The notes: generated by a model from the sequence alone, not told the origin. A DNA stretch of 64,000 bases from JBCBDX01 sp039815825 (GCA_039815825.1 JBCBYO010000004.1:1-64000), one strand, 5' to 3'; numbered from the stretch's first letter, positions 51,333 to 60,541 are shown. A program made the numbers and translations.

Positions 51333-52224
51333 TCTGCGGCGAACGCTGGAAGGGTTGCTGGGTTCTCCGGATCTGGAACACCGGTTTGCGTCTCTAGAGA
51401 CAGTCTCGCGGGATAAGCGCGACGATTGCGAAATCCATGATTTGCGTTTCACCACCTTCGATGGCGAGATCGCTCCTGCTTGGTATGTGTTTCCAACGCA
51501 GGTGACAGGTCCCGTGCCGGCAGTGCTTTACCTGCACGCCCATGGCAATCGCTATGATATTGGACGCCAGGAGCTGTTCGAGGGACGTCCGGCGCTCGAT
51601 GGTCCCTACATTGATACGCTTGTTGGGCTCGGTTTTGCTGTACTTTGCATTGAGATGCCGTGTTTCGGCGCGCGGCAAGAACCCAACGAGTCGTCGCGCT
51701 CCAAAGCCCATCTTTGGCATGGCACAACACTTTTCGGGCGCATGTTGTTCGAGTTGAGATGTGGGCTCACATTTCTCGGCGAGCGCCCGGAAATTGATAA
51801 GAACCGCATCGCGACCATGGGCATTTCGATGGGCGGTACACAAGCCTATTGGTTAGCCGCACTCGATCAGCGTATCGCGGCCGCCGTCAGCCTTTGCGCC
51901 TTTGGAGACCTGCAATGCCTGATAAAAAACGGCAATCACGATAAGCATGGCCATTATATGAGCGTTCCTGGCCTGCTTAAAACAACATCAACCGGGAAGA
52001 TCGCAGGATTGGTGGCGCCTCGCCCTCTTTTTATTGGCGTTGGCATGAAGGATTGGAGCTCGCCGCCCGACTGTTTTTCGATTGCGCGTGATGAAACTGG
52101 ACAGATTTACGCACAGATCGGCGCCCAAAATTCATTCACTATTCATATACAGCCGCAAGCTGGGCATGAAGAAACATCATCCATGCGCCAAGCTGTTGAG
52201 CATTTTCTGCGGCAGTTGGTTTGA
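51325..52224 (+). CDS. Dienelactone-hydrolase/acetylxylan-esterase-like alpha/beta hydrolase
   Basis: 299 residues, cytoplasmic. The alpha/beta-hydrolase core is PAVLYLHAHGNRYDIG (oxyanion region), the nucleophile elbow GISMGG near residue 170, and a late His in QAGHEETSSM. The family of this length includes acetyl-ester and abhydrolase_7-type esterases. It overlaps the regulator gene by 8 bases, so it is probably under the same control. A substrate cannot be named; ester or amide bonds of pyrimidine-derived compounds are only a contextual guess. Confidence 0.8.
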   Translation: MDDLRRTLEGLLGSPDLEHRFASLETVSRDKRDDCEIHDLRFTTFDGEIAPAWYVFPTQVTGPVPAVLYLHAHGNRYDIGRQELFEGRPALDGPYIDTLVGLGFAVLCIEMPCFGARQEPNESSRSKAHLWHGTTLFGRMLFELRCGLTFLGERPEIDKNRIATMGISMGGTQAYWLAALDQRIAAAVSLCAFGDLQCLIKNGNHDKHGHYMSVPGLLKTTSTGKIAGLVAPRPLFIGVGMKDWSSPPDCFSIARDETGQIYAQIGAQNSFTIHIQPQAGHEETSSMRQAVEHFLRQLV

Positions 52225-52265
52225 AATCCAATGAAATTAAGTCCGTTGTTGGGTGCTGTGTGCGC

Positions 52266-52294
52266 TTGACAGCATCGCCCATGATTGGTGTAGC
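52266..52294 (+). promoter_or_regulatory. Predicted promoter of the second sugar ABC operon
   Basis: TTGACA at 52266-52271, a 17-base spacer, then TGTAGC at 52289-52294. The -35 is perfect, the -10 weak. It precedes a 17-base palindrome and the binding-protein gene. Confidence 0.5.
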
Positions 52295-52304
52295 TTTCAC
52301 TTAA

Positions 52305-52321
52305 TACCGCGTGTCGCGGTA
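52305..52321. promoter_or_regulatory. Palindrome TACCGCG-TGT-CGCGGTA before the sugar ABC operon
   Basis: A perfect 7-base inverted repeat with a 3-base centre lies 11 bases downstream of the predicted -10 and just before the ribosome site GGGAGG. The position suits either a LacI/GntR-type operator or a 5' mRNA hairpin; the GC-rich centre with CGCG favours an operator. No regulator gene is next to it. Confidence 0.5.
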
Positions 52322-52338
52322 GTTGGGAGGAAATTCAA

Positions 52339-53628
52339 ATGCATTTTCGCAAGCGCGGCTTGGCCGCTTTGGCATGTGCCGTCTCCATGGCGGCGATTTC
52401 AGCAACACAGGCATCTGCCACTGAAATCAACTTCATGATCTCAGATGTTGACGGTAAAGTTGGCACACTTCAGGAGTTTATCGACCGCTACAAAGAAGTA
52501 GCTCCTGATGTCACCATCAACCTCAACCAGGTTGGCTACAATGTCATCCGCGAACAGCTGCCAAGCCAGCTGGAAGCAGGCACTGGCCCAGATATGGCTT
52601 TCGTGACCAACCTTGGTGGCCTTAACCCCTATTATGTTGACCTGGCACCTTATGTGGATGCCGATGCTTGGGAATCTGCCTATGGCGCAGTTCTGGAGTG
52701 GTACCGTGTTGGCGACCGCGACGGCATCTATGCCTTTCACACAGAGCTGACAGTAACAGGCCCATACATCAACCGCACGATGTTTGAAGAAGCGGGCGTC
52801 GACGTACCAGCACCAGGTGCAACTTGGGACGACTGGGCAGACGCTGCCGCTGCGGTTCAGGAAGCATCAGGTTCTTACGCTGGCATGGTAATGGACCGTT
52901 CAGGCCACCGCATGGCTGGCCCGGCAATGTCTTATGGCGCGGCCTATTTTGATGATGCGGGCAAGCTGATCGTTGACGATGGCTTCAAGACGTTTGCGGG
53001 TAAAATGATTGAATGGCACGAGTCCGGTCTTATGCCGCCAGACATCTGGCCTGCGGTTTCCGGTGCCCGCTATGCAAACGGTAACGAACTGTTCTTCAAC
53101 GAGGAAGTGCCGTTCTACATGTCCGGTTCATGGAATATCGGCAACGTACAGTCCAACGTCGGCGACAAGTTTGACTGGGCAGTGGCGCCGGTTCCTTGCG
53201 GTCCAGCTGGCTGTGGCGTGATGCCAGGCGGCGCTGGCATGGTTGCGTTCGACCAAGGCCAATCTGATGAGGTCAAGGAAGCAGCAGCGCGTTTTGTCGC
53301 CTGGATGGCTGATGAGGCTCAAGCCAAAGAATGGTACGGTAAGACGTTCGCTATTCCGGCTCATGCGAAAATTCAGGCCGATGGCGTCGATTACACAGCC
53401 TTTGGTGGTGATCCGAAAGTGTCTGAAGGCCTGAACCTGTTTGCCGCTGGCGCGGCTGCGGCTGCTGAGCAGACACCGCAGGCTTACCAGCTTCAGGGCT
53501 CACGCTTTGGCTTTGTCATGTACAATGCAACCGTAGAGTTCCTGTCTCAGGTCATGAACGGTGACATGACGCTCGATGAAGCGTTTATGCGCATGGAAGC
53601 AGATATTGCTGACAAGACCGCTGGGTAA
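52339..53628 (+). CDS. ABC transporter substrate-binding protein (sugar type), Gfo/iol region
   Basis: 429 residues with a signal peptide (MHFRKRGLAALACAVSMAAISATQASA). Family 1 receptor features are EFIDRYKEVAPDVTINLNQVGYNVIREQLPSQLEAGTGPDMAFV, INRTMFEEAGVDVPAPGATWDDWADAA and FMSGSWNIGNV-like FYMSGSWNIGNVQSN. Ligand unknown; the adjacent three oxidoreductases and iol genes suggest a polyol or uncommon sugar. A good ribosome site (GGGAGG) precedes it, and a strong hairpin follows. Confidence 0.88.
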   Translation: MHFRKRGLAALACAVSMAAISATQASATEINFMISDVDGKVGTLQEFIDRYKEVAPDVTINLNQVGYNVIREQLPSQLEAGTGPDMAFVTNLGGLNPYYVDLAPYVDADAWESAYGAVLEWYRVGDRDGIYAFHTELTVTGPYINRTMFEEAGVDVPAPGATWDDWADAAAAVQEASGSYAGMVMDRSGHRMAGPAMSYGAAYFDDAGKLIVDDGFKTFAGKMIEWHESGLMPPDIWPAVSGARYANGNELFFNEEVPFYMSGSWNIGNVQSNVGDKFDWAVAPVPCGPAGCGVMPGGAGMVAFDQGQSDEVKEAAARFVAWMADEAQAKEWYGKTFAIPAHAKIQADGVDYTAFGGDPKVSEGLNLFAAGAAAAAEQTPQAYQLQGSRFGFVMYNATVEFLSQVMNGDMTLDEAFMRMEADIADKTAG

Positions 53629-53653
53629 TCTGTCCGGTTTCTTGAATTGAAAG

Positions 53654-53687
53654 AAGGCCGGGAGTGATCATTCTCTCGGCCTTTTTT
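53654..53687 (+). terminator. Hairpin terminator after the sugar-binding-protein gene
   Basis: AAGGCCGGGAG pairs with CTCTCGGCCTT (11 pairs, one G-T) around an 8-base loop, followed by TTTT. It lies 25 bases after the stop and 46 bases before the permease gene, so it attenuates the downstream operon. Confidence 0.88.
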
Positions 53688-53732
53688 CTCCTGGCTTTTT
53701 TGCCCGGCTGATTTGCGAAAGTAGAGCGCATC

Positions 53733-55166
53733 ATGAACCCTACCGGTCTAGTGGTAACGATCATTCTGCTCCTTTGGGGCGTTGGTGGTACGATCTGGCT
53801 GCTGATGCAGCGGCGCTACACGTTTGCGCAAATCCCGCGCTTTGCCATGGACCTTTTAGGTTTCCCGGTTGAGCTGGCGCAGAGCATTTGGGGGCGCGGT
53901 GGTGTTCCTTATGCGCTTTTGCTCCCCAACATGCTTATCTTCGGTTTCTTTACATTTTTGCCGATGATCTTGAATTTCTGGGTCTCGGTAACCGGCGGCG
54001 AGAGCATTTCGCTTCTATCGCGCCCATTTGTGGGACTTGAAAACTACGCCGATATTTTCAATTGCGAGAATTTCTTCAGTCCCAACACTTGTTCCAATGC
54101 CGGGCAGAGTTTCTGGACTGCCATGGGCAACACGCTGCTCTTCGTTGCGATCCAAGTGCCTGTGCTCTGTGTGGTGGCGCTGGCAACAGCGCTTGTCGTC
54201 AATATGTCGATTGCCGGACGTGGCTTCTGGCGTGCGATGTTCTTCTATCCAGTGATGTTGTCACCGGTTGTTATCGCCAACATTTGGCAGTGGGTCTTGC
54301 ACCGTCGCGGTATCCTCAATGATACGATTGGTGACACCAGCACGGCCATTACTAACATCGCCGGGCGCGCCGGTTTTGACATTGTCATGACCGTAATCGT
54401 TGCCGTGCTGCTCTTGCTGTTGTCAGAGCGGACGTTGCGCGCCCGGGCTGAGCCATCGCTCCTGTGGGGTTCACTTTTCGGGGTCTTGTTCACGCTTGTA
54501 TTTGCATGGGCCAATCCGTTGTCGCTCCTCGGCGAAGCTGGCGATGGTTGGTCCTTTTGGGTAGGTGCCGCCATCGCGACATGCTTCATCTGGATGATTG
54601 CCAGCGAGCAGCCCTTGGCACGCATGGCCACGGTTGCGCTCGGTTTATTGTCGGTACTTCTACTGTTGACCATCCAATTTGATGCGGTTTTTGATTTTGG
54701 ACGCTATCGTCCGATCAACTGGCTGGTGACGCCCAATACGGGCTGGCCGTTCTTCTGGCTCGTTTTCGTTTTTACCTGGTCGCACATGGGCTTCTACATG
54801 CTCATTTTGCTGGCGGGACTGCAGGCGATACCGAAAGACCTTTATGAAGCGGCCAAGATGGATGCAGCGAAGCCAGCGCGTGTCTTCTTCCGCATTACTT
54901 TCCCGCTGTTAATGCCCACATTCACTGTGGTTGTCGTGCTGGCGCTTATTCGCGGCTTCCAAGTGTTTGACGAGGTCTATTTGCTTACCGGTGGTGGGCC
55001 CGGCCGTGAGACCTTTATGGTTGTTCAGAACATCTATGAAGAAGCGTTCCAAGGTGAAAATCCGAACTATGGTGAAGCCGCTGCCGGATCGGTCTTGATG
55101 GCGGTCGTGATCGCGATTTTCACTGGTATCCAACTTTACGCCACGCGGCGTCAGTCGGACTTGTAA
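53733..55166 (+). CDS. Enlarged ABC transporter permease (MalF type)
   Basis: 477 residues, much longer than the usual 290-320. The first 60 residues add one helix and an amphipathic stretch (LLMQRRYTFAQIPRFAMDLLGFPVELAQSIWGR) before the ordinary start ALLLPNMLIFGFFTFLPMIL. A second addition of about 130 residues, with several more hydrophobic segments (VLLLLLSERTLRARAEPSLLWGSLFGVLFTLVF, then WSFWVGAAIATCFIWM), splits the helices before the EAA loop KMDAAKPARVFFRITFPLLMPT. The core is a sugar permease. It is 15 bases from the second permease. Confidence 0.85.
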   Translation: MNPTGLVVTIILLLWGVGGTIWLLMQRRYTFAQIPRFAMDLLGFPVELAQSIWGRGGVPYALLLPNMLIFGFFTFLPMILNFWVSVTGGESISLLSRPFVGLENYADIFNCENFFSPNTCSNAGQSFWTAMGNTLLFVAIQVPVLCVVALATALVVNMSIAGRGFWRAMFFYPVMLSPVVIANIWQWVLHRRGILNDTIGDTSTAITNIAGRAGFDIVMTVIVAVLLLLLSERTLRARAEPSLLWGSLFGVLFTLVFAWANPLSLLGEAGDGWSFWVGAAIATCFIWMIASEQPLARMATVALGLLSVLLLLTIQFDAVFDFGRYRPINWLVTPNTGWPFFWLVFVFTWSHMGFYMLILLAGLQAIPKDLYEAAKMDAAKPARVFFRITFPLLMPTFTVVVVLALIRGFQVFDEVYLLTGGGPGRETFMVVQNIYEEAFQGENPNYGEAAAGSVLMAVVIAIFTGIQLYATRRQSDL

Positions 55167-55181
55167 GGGGAGGATGGGCGC

Positions 55182-56270
55182 ATGGCGGTAACTGACGTTG
55201 GCAGCTTCCTGACCCGAACAGCGGGCGGCAAAAACAAGGCCTCGCGGTTCGGTACGACCGATGTGCTTGCCTATTCCTACCTCGTCTTTGGGGTGCTGAT
55301 CGTTCTTATTCCAGTGCTTTGGACTTTTATGTCCTCCATCAAGCCGGAGGAGGCAATCGATAGTTTTGATACCCGAATTTTGCCCTACGACCAGATTGAA
55401 ACAGAAGTGCCCGGTGTAGGTTTGAAGTCGGTCTGGATTTGGGATCGCGATGATGGCACGAGCGAAGAGGTGTTCAAGGCCGGTCCAACACGTTCGATGA
55501 CCGACGTCGCGCCGATTAATGATCCGGAAGCGGTTGAGCAAGCGCCGCGCCGTCAGCTCAGGTTGGCGGAAGAATTGCGCTTTGCGACCGAGAACTATCT
55601 AGATCCGATCCTGAAAAGGAATGGGCAGGAGAGCTTCAATTTCTTCACCTATTTCTACAATTCCACTTTTGTGACGGTTGTAGCGACCATCATCACGTTG
55701 CTGATCAATTCGATGGCCGCGTTTGCGCTATCCAAATATCGGTTCAAAGGGCGGTTGACCTTCACCTTGCTGATCGTTGCGACTCTTTTGATCCCGTCCA
55801 CGATCATTCTCGTGTCACTTTTCTTTGTCGTTTGGTCGTTCGGCATTTTCGGATCGCTTTGGGGTGTCATCATCCCCGCAGCTGCGACGCCGACGGGCGT
55901 ATTCCTCTTGCGCCAATATATGCTGACGATCCCTGACGAGCTTCTTGAAGCGGCTCGCATGGATGCCGCATCGGAGTGGCTCATCTACTGGCGGATTATT
56001 TTGCCACTATCGCTCCCGGCCTTGTCGGTGCTGGCCATTCTCTCTGTTATCTGGCGCTGGAACGACTTCCTGTGGCCGCTAATCGTCCTGATCTCCGATC
56101 CGGAGGCGCACACGTTGCAAATCGGCCTGACGGCGTTCTCAGGCGAGTTCAACACCAACTACCACTATATTCTCGCGATGACCGTCGTGCTTCTTATTCC
56201 GGTCACGCTGGTGTTTGTGTGGCTGCAACGCTTCATCACCACCGGCATCGCAACCACGGGTTTGAAATAA
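55182..56270 (+). CDS. ABC transporter permease (MalG type) with a long periplasmic insert
   Basis: 362 residues, about 80 more than usual. After the first helix (YSYLVFGVLIVLIPVLWTFMSSIKPEEAI) comes a hydrophilic segment of about 110 residues (RILPYDQIETEVPGVG, IWDRDDGTSEEVFKAG, ATENYLDPILKRNGQES) that would lie in the periplasm. The remaining five helices and the EAA loop ARMDAASEWLIYWRIILPLSLPAL are normal. The stop overlaps the ATPase start as TAATG. Confidence 0.87.
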   Translation: MAVTDVGSFLTRTAGGKNKASRFGTTDVLAYSYLVFGVLIVLIPVLWTFMSSIKPEEAIDSFDTRILPYDQIETEVPGVGLKSVWIWDRDDGTSEEVFKAGPTRSMTDVAPINDPEAVEQAPRRQLRLAEELRFATENYLDPILKRNGQESFNFFTYFYNSTFVTVVATIITLLINSMAAFALSKYRFKGRLTFTLLIVATLLIPSTIILVSLFFVVWSFGIFGSLWGVIIPAAATPTGVFLLRQYMLTIPDELLEAARMDAASEWLIYWRIILPLSLPALSVLAILSVIWRWNDFLWPLIVLISDPEAHTLQIGLTAFSGEFNTNYHYILAMTVVLLIPVTLVFVWLQRFITTGIATTGLK

Positions 56271-57358
56271 TGAAACAAAAAGCACTTCAGCTCGACAAAA
56301 TCCGAAAATCCTTTGGGGCGGTGGATGTGATCCACGGTATCGACCTTGAAATTGAAGAGGGCGAGTTTGTCGTTTTCGTCGGTCCGTCCGGTTGCGGTAA
56401 GTCGACGCTTTTGCGGCTCATCGCCGGTCTTGAAGATGTGACGAGCGGCGACATCGTGTTGGGTGGACGGCGCGTCAATGATGTTCCGGCCTCGGAACGC
56501 GGTCTCTCCATGGTTTTCCAATCCTATGCGCTTTATCCGCATATGACGGTGCGAAAAAATCTGTCGTTCGGCCTCGAAAACCTACGCGTTGAAAAGGCTG
56601 AAATCGACAGCCGTGTGGATGGTGCCGCCAAGCTTTTGCAGATCGATCACTTGCTGGAGCGTCGCCCGGGCCAGTTGTCTGGCGGTCAGCGTCAGCGGGT
56701 TGCGATTGGCCGCTCCATTGTGCGCGAGCCGACGATCTTCCTGTTTGATGAACCGCTTTCCAACCTGGATGCTGAACTGCGTTTGCAGATGCGCGTTGAG
56801 ATTGCCAATTTGCATGCCCAGCTAGGCAATACGATGATTTACGTGACGCATGACCAGGTGGAAGCGATGACGATGGCCAACCGGATTGTCGTGCTGCGCG
56901 GCGGCTTGGTGGAGCAAATCGGCAAACCGCTTGACCTCTACAACAAGCCGGCCAATCGTTTCGTTGGCGGCTTTATGGGTGCGCCACAGATGAACTTTCT
57001 GAAAGCCAAGACGCAGAAGGGCGGTTTGGCGATGGAATGCGGGCGCAAGGGTAAGATCGATCTTGGCGACACAGCCGCCAGCGAAGAAGTGACGGTGGGT
57101 GTTCGGCCTGAGGCGTTGAGTGTTTCATTGGATGGCAAAGGGGATGTTACCGCGACGGTTTCATCGTTCGAGCAGCTCGGTGCGATCACATACATCTACT
57201 CAGAACTTGCCAGCGGAGAACGTTTAACCCTCCAGTTGCCAAGCCAGATGCCGCTTGCGAGGGGGCAGGAGATCGGGGTGACCATGCCGATGGATCGCCT
57301 GCATGTGTTTTCCAATGACGAAAGCGGCCGCGCGATCGTCAACGCCCAGGTTCATTGA
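56270..57358 (+). CDS. ABC transporter ATP-binding protein (UgpC/MalK type)
   Basis: 362 residues from ATG 56270 (MKQKALQLDKIRKSFG), which follows the permease stop as TAATG; the frame is open further upstream but that part lies inside the permease gene. Walker A GPSGCGKST, Q-loop VFQSYALYPHMTV, signature LSGGQRQRVAIGRSI, Walker B IFLFDEPLSNLDAE and switch His in IYVTHDQVEAMTMANR are all present, with a C-terminal TOBE regulatory part. It energises the two large permeases. Confidence 0.93.
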   Translation: MKQKALQLDKIRKSFGAVDVIHGIDLEIEEGEFVVFVGPSGCGKSTLLRLIAGLEDVTSGDIVLGGRRVNDVPASERGLSMVFQSYALYPHMTVRKNLSFGLENLRVEKAEIDSRVDGAAKLLQIDHLLERRPGQLSGGQRQRVAIGRSIVREPTIFLFDEPLSNLDAELRLQMRVEIANLHAQLGNTMIYVTHDQVEAMTMANRIVVLRGGLVEQIGKPLDLYNKPANRFVGGFMGAPQMNFLKAKTQKGGLAMECGRKGKIDLGDTAASEEVTVGVRPEALSVSLDGKGDVTATVSSFEQLGAITYIYSELASGERLTLQLPSQMPLARGQEIGVTMPMDRLHVFSNDESGRAIVNAQVH

Positions 57359-57363
57359 TCCCC

Positions 57364-58404
57364 ATGGCCAAGACCATGAAGGTCGGTTTGATCGGAACTG
57401 GTATGGTCAGCGGGACCTATGTTGACGCGATCGCCAATACTGGTGGACGTATTGAGATAGCGTCAGTGGCAGCTAGCCGAATAGCCAGTGCCGGGGCTTT
57501 TGCCGAGAAGCACGGGCTTTCAGCTTCCGCTGTCGACGTTGGGACCATGGCTCAAAATGGTTCCCTGGATTTTGTGATCGTCACCACGCCGCCCAATGCC
57601 CGGCTAGAAATTGTTGCCGCTTTTGCAGTAGCCAGCACACCGATCCTTATGGAAAAGCCCGTTGAGCGGACCTTGGAAGCGGCCGCAAATCTGGTTGCCA
57701 TTTGTGAGGACGCCAATGTCCCGCTCGGTATCATGTTTCAGCACCGCGCGCGTCCGTCTGCGCAAGCCATGCGCGATCTGCTGGCACAGCGAGATACCGG
57801 CCCGCTTCATGCAGTAGAGATTACTGTGCCGTGGTGGCGTGAGCAGGCCTATTATGATGAGCCGGGGCGCGGAACCTATGCGCGTGACGGCGGCGGTGTG
57901 CTTATTAGCCAAGCGATCCACACGCTCGACCTGGCGCTGACATTCACCGGACAAATTGCATCGGTGCAGGCAATGACAGCCACAACGGGTTTTCACGCAA
58001 TGGAGGCGGAGGATTTCGTGTCCGCTGGCCTCCAATTTGAAAATGGGGCAGTCGGGAGCCTTTTTGCGTCGACAGCCAGCCATCCGGGTCGCGCTGAGGA
58101 GATTATTCTTCACTACGCAAATATGAGCGTGCGGCTCCAATCAAACATGCTCGAAATTGTTGATCAGGCCAGCGGCCAAAGCGAGACGATTGGCGCAAGC
58201 GCGGCCACGGGCGCCGGTGCCGATCCTATGGCGTTCACGTCGGACTGGCACCGCTTCATGATCGAGAACTTTGCCGACCATATTGGAAGTGGCGCACCGC
58301 TTTTTGCGCCCGGGCGGTCGGCTTTGGCGGTTCATGCATTGATCGCTGCCATTGAAATGTCGGGACGTGAAAAACGCACGGTCGCGCTAAGTGAGGTGAA
58401 ATGA
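57364..58404 (+). CDS. Gfo/Idh/MocA-family oxidoreductase 1
   Basis: About 346 residues. The N-terminal Rossmann fold has KVGLIGTGMVSGTYVDAI, the cofactor/catalytic Lys is in PILMEKPVERTLEAA, and the C-terminal domain begins around residue 120 with the substrate His in LISQAIHTLDLALTF. It oxidises or reduces a sugar or polyol with NAD(P). It is the first of three tandem, mutually divergent members after the ABC ATPase (ATG 57364, 5 bases after its stop). IolG (inositol dehydrogenase) is in this family, but I cannot assign a specific substrate. Confidence 0.87.
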   Translation: MAKTMKVGLIGTGMVSGTYVDAIANTGGRIEIASVAASRIASAGAFAEKHGLSASAVDVGTMAQNGSLDFVIVTTPPNARLEIVAAFAVASTPILMEKPVERTLEAAANLVAICEDANVPLGIMFQHRARPSAQAMRDLLAQRDTGPLHAVEITVPWWREQAYYDEPGRGTYARDGGGVLISQAIHTLDLALTFTGQIASVQAMTATTGFHAMEAEDFVSAGLQFENGAVGSLFASTASHPGRAEEIILHYANMSVRLQSNMLEIVDQASGQSETIGASAATGAGADPMAFTSDWHRFMIENFADHIGSGAPLFAPGRSALAVHALIAAIEMSGREKRTVALSEVK

Positions 58405-59438
58405 CTATACATTCTGATCCTATCAAGCTCGGTGTCATGGGCATCGATCATGGGCATATTTTCGGGATGTTGCAGAACATGCTCGCCATTGGCTGTACCT
58501 GTACGCATTGGTGGAGCGGCGAGAAGGCAGTCACGCAGGAGAAGTTTGAGCAGGTTTTTCCCGATCTCACGCAAGTGGAAGACTATGGGGTCATCCTTGA
58601 CGACCCCGACGTCAACTTGGTGCTGATTTCTGCCATCCCTTCGGATCGCGCGGATTTGGCTATTGCGGCCATGGAGGCTGGTAAGGACGTAATGGTCGAT
58701 AAGCCAGGTTGTACGACACTCGACCAGCTTAGCCGTATCCGCGAGGTGCAAGCACGCACGGGGCGCATATGGAGTGTTAATTTTTCAGAACGCTTCGAGG
58801 TTGCCAGCGTGACCAAGGCCGAGGAGTTGGTGTTTGGTGGTGCCATCGGTACGGTCAAACAGACGGTCGGATTGGGGCCGCATAAGCAAAACCTTCATAC
58901 CCGCCCATGGTGGTACTTTGAGCGCGAAAAATATGGCGGCATCCTGTGCGATATCGGCTCGCACCAGATCGATCAATATTTGCATTTTACTCAATCCAAT
59001 GAGGTTCGATTAAGCCACGCCTTGGTAGAAAATACGACGCGACCGGAACATCCTGGCATGCAGGACTTTGGTGAGTTTGTGCTCAACGGAGACAAGGGGC
59101 ATGGGTATGTTCGGGTGGATTGGTTTACACCAAATGGTTTGCCGACATGGGGCGATGGCAGGCTGACCATATTGGGCGACGAGGGATATATAGAGTTGCG
59201 CAAATACACCGATGTCGCCCGCCAAGTGGAGGGCAATCAGCTTTATCTTGTCAACGGCGAGACGTGCGAGCGCATCGACTGCCAGGATGCTGGGCTGCCA
59301 TATTTTCCGCGCTTGGTAACAGACGTGCACGAACGTAGTGAAACCGCATGCGGGCAAGCCCATACGTTCCGGACGATGGAGCTGGCCATTCGAGCGCAAA
59401 TGCTGGCCGAGGCGGGGATGGAACATGGCAAACGGTGA
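58401..59438 (+). CDS. Gfo/Idh/MocA-family oxidoreductase 2
   Basis: 345 residues. The Rossmann part is less canonical (KLGVMGIDHGHIFGMLQNML), the EKP motif is changed to VDKPGCTTLD, and the C-terminal domain contains ILCDIGSHQIDQYLHF, which carries the likely catalytic His. Members starting with GxDHxH often act on unusual sugars. ATG 58401 overlaps the stop of the previous gene (ATGA); the end overlaps the third member by 14 bases, so the three are coupled. Confidence 0.86.
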   Translation: MTIHSDPIKLGVMGIDHGHIFGMLQNMLAIGCTCTHWWSGEKAVTQEKFEQVFPDLTQVEDYGVILDDPDVNLVLISAIPSDRADLAIAAMEAGKDVMVDKPGCTTLDQLSRIREVQARTGRIWSVNFSERFEVASVTKAEELVFGGAIGTVKQTVGLGPHKQNLHTRPWWYFEREKYGGILCDIGSHQIDQYLHFTQSNEVRLSHALVENTTRPEHPGMQDFGEFVLNGDKGHGYVRVDWFTPNGLPTWGDGRLTILGDEGYIELRKYTDVARQVEGNQLYLVNGETCERIDCQDAGLPYFPRLVTDVHERSETACGQAHTFRTMELAIRAQMLAEAGMEHGKR

Positions 59439-60537
59439 ACCTTTTGGCGTTGCTATTGTCGGCGCCGGTATCGGTGCGCACCATCTGGCTGGATTTATCG
59501 CGCTTGGTGACCGGTTTCAGGTTCGGTGGATGTGTGATCTTGATACGGGGCGTGCAAAGCAAGTGCTCGATAATGCGCGGTCCTCTCAAACCAAAGTGAC
59601 GGCTGAGTTGGATGATGTGCTTGCTGACCCGGACGTCGATATTGTCGATATCTGCCTGCCACCGCATTTGCACGCACCAGCGGCGATCAAGGCGTTTGAG
59701 GCCGGGAAGCATGTTGTTTGCGAGAAACCGTTGGCCGGAAGTCTGGTCGAAGCCGATGCCATGGTGGAGGCATCACAAAAGGCAGAACGCCTGTTGGTGC
59801 CAATCTTTCAATATCGCTACGGGAAAGGATTGTTCCAAACGTTGGAGCTGATCAAACGCGGGATGACCGGAAAGGCGTTTGTTGCGACGCTGGAAACCCA
59901 TTGGAACCGGACAGCTGACTATTACGCCGTTGACTGGCGTGGCAAATGGGCCAGCGAGCGCGGCGGTGCCGTGCTTGGTCATGCGATCCACGCGCATGAT
60001 CTTTTGAGCCTCGTGCTTGGCGATGTTGCTGCGGTCGGCGCTATGGTCGATACGCGGGTCAATCCGATTGAAGTTGAAGACTGTGCGGCAATCAACATCC
60101 GCTTTGCCTCCGGCGCTCTTGCAACATCGTCGATCACGCTTGGCAATTCTGATGATCGCTCCCGGCTTCGCTTTGTTTTTGAGAACATGTCTATCGAAAG
60201 CGGCTTGAACCCATATGCACCCGGCGATGCCCAATGGAAGTTTGAGGCGCGCAATCCGCTGACGCAGGCCGATATCGCCATGGCGCTGACAGAGATCAAT
60301 CAAGACATCGCAGATCGTCCGCAGGGTTATCCGGGCGAGTTTTTGGCTCTTTATCGGGTGCTGCAAGGCAGAGCGCCGGAACAAGCGGGCTTGGTTGCTG
60401 CCAGTGCGGGTGTACAGTCCATTGAACTGGTGACAGCTATTTACAAATCGGCGCGAGATGGGATGCAGGTCAGCTTCCCGATGGATCGTACCGATCCGAT
60501 GTGCAGCGATTGGGTGCCTCAAGCCTATCGCGGCTGA
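59425..60537 (+). CDS. Gfo/Idh/MocA-family oxidoreductase 3
   Basis: About 370 residues from ATG 59425 (MANGEPFGVAIVGAGIGAHHLAGF). It has EKP intact (HVVCEKPLAGSLVEAD) and the C-domain GAVLGHAIHAHDLLSLVLGD with paired His. An earlier in-frame ATG at 59338 would lie inside the second member and add an Arg/Trp-rich leader. It is last gene of the transporter-oxidoreductase operon and ends 4 bases before the end of the convergent small membrane protein gene. Acts probably in series with the other two on the imported compound, for example as oxidation, epimerisation via a keto intermediate and reduction. Confidence 0.87.
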   Translation: MANGEPFGVAIVGAGIGAHHLAGFIALGDRFQVRWMCDLDTGRAKQVLDNARSSQTKVTAELDDVLADPDVDIVDICLPPHLHAPAAIKAFEAGKHVVCEKPLAGSLVEADAMVEASQKAERLLVPIFQYRYGKGLFQTLELIKRGMTGKAFVATLETHWNRTADYYAVDWRGKWASERGGAVLGHAIHAHDLLSLVLGDVAAVGAMVDTRVNPIEVEDCAAINIRFASGALATSSITLGNSDDRSRLRFVFENMSIESGLNPYAPGDAQWKFEARNPLTQADIAMALTEINQDIADRPQGYPGEFLALYRVLQGRAPEQAGLVAASAGVQSIELVTAIYKSARDGMQVSFPMDRTDPMCSDWVPQAYRG

Positions 60538-60541
60538 GCGA

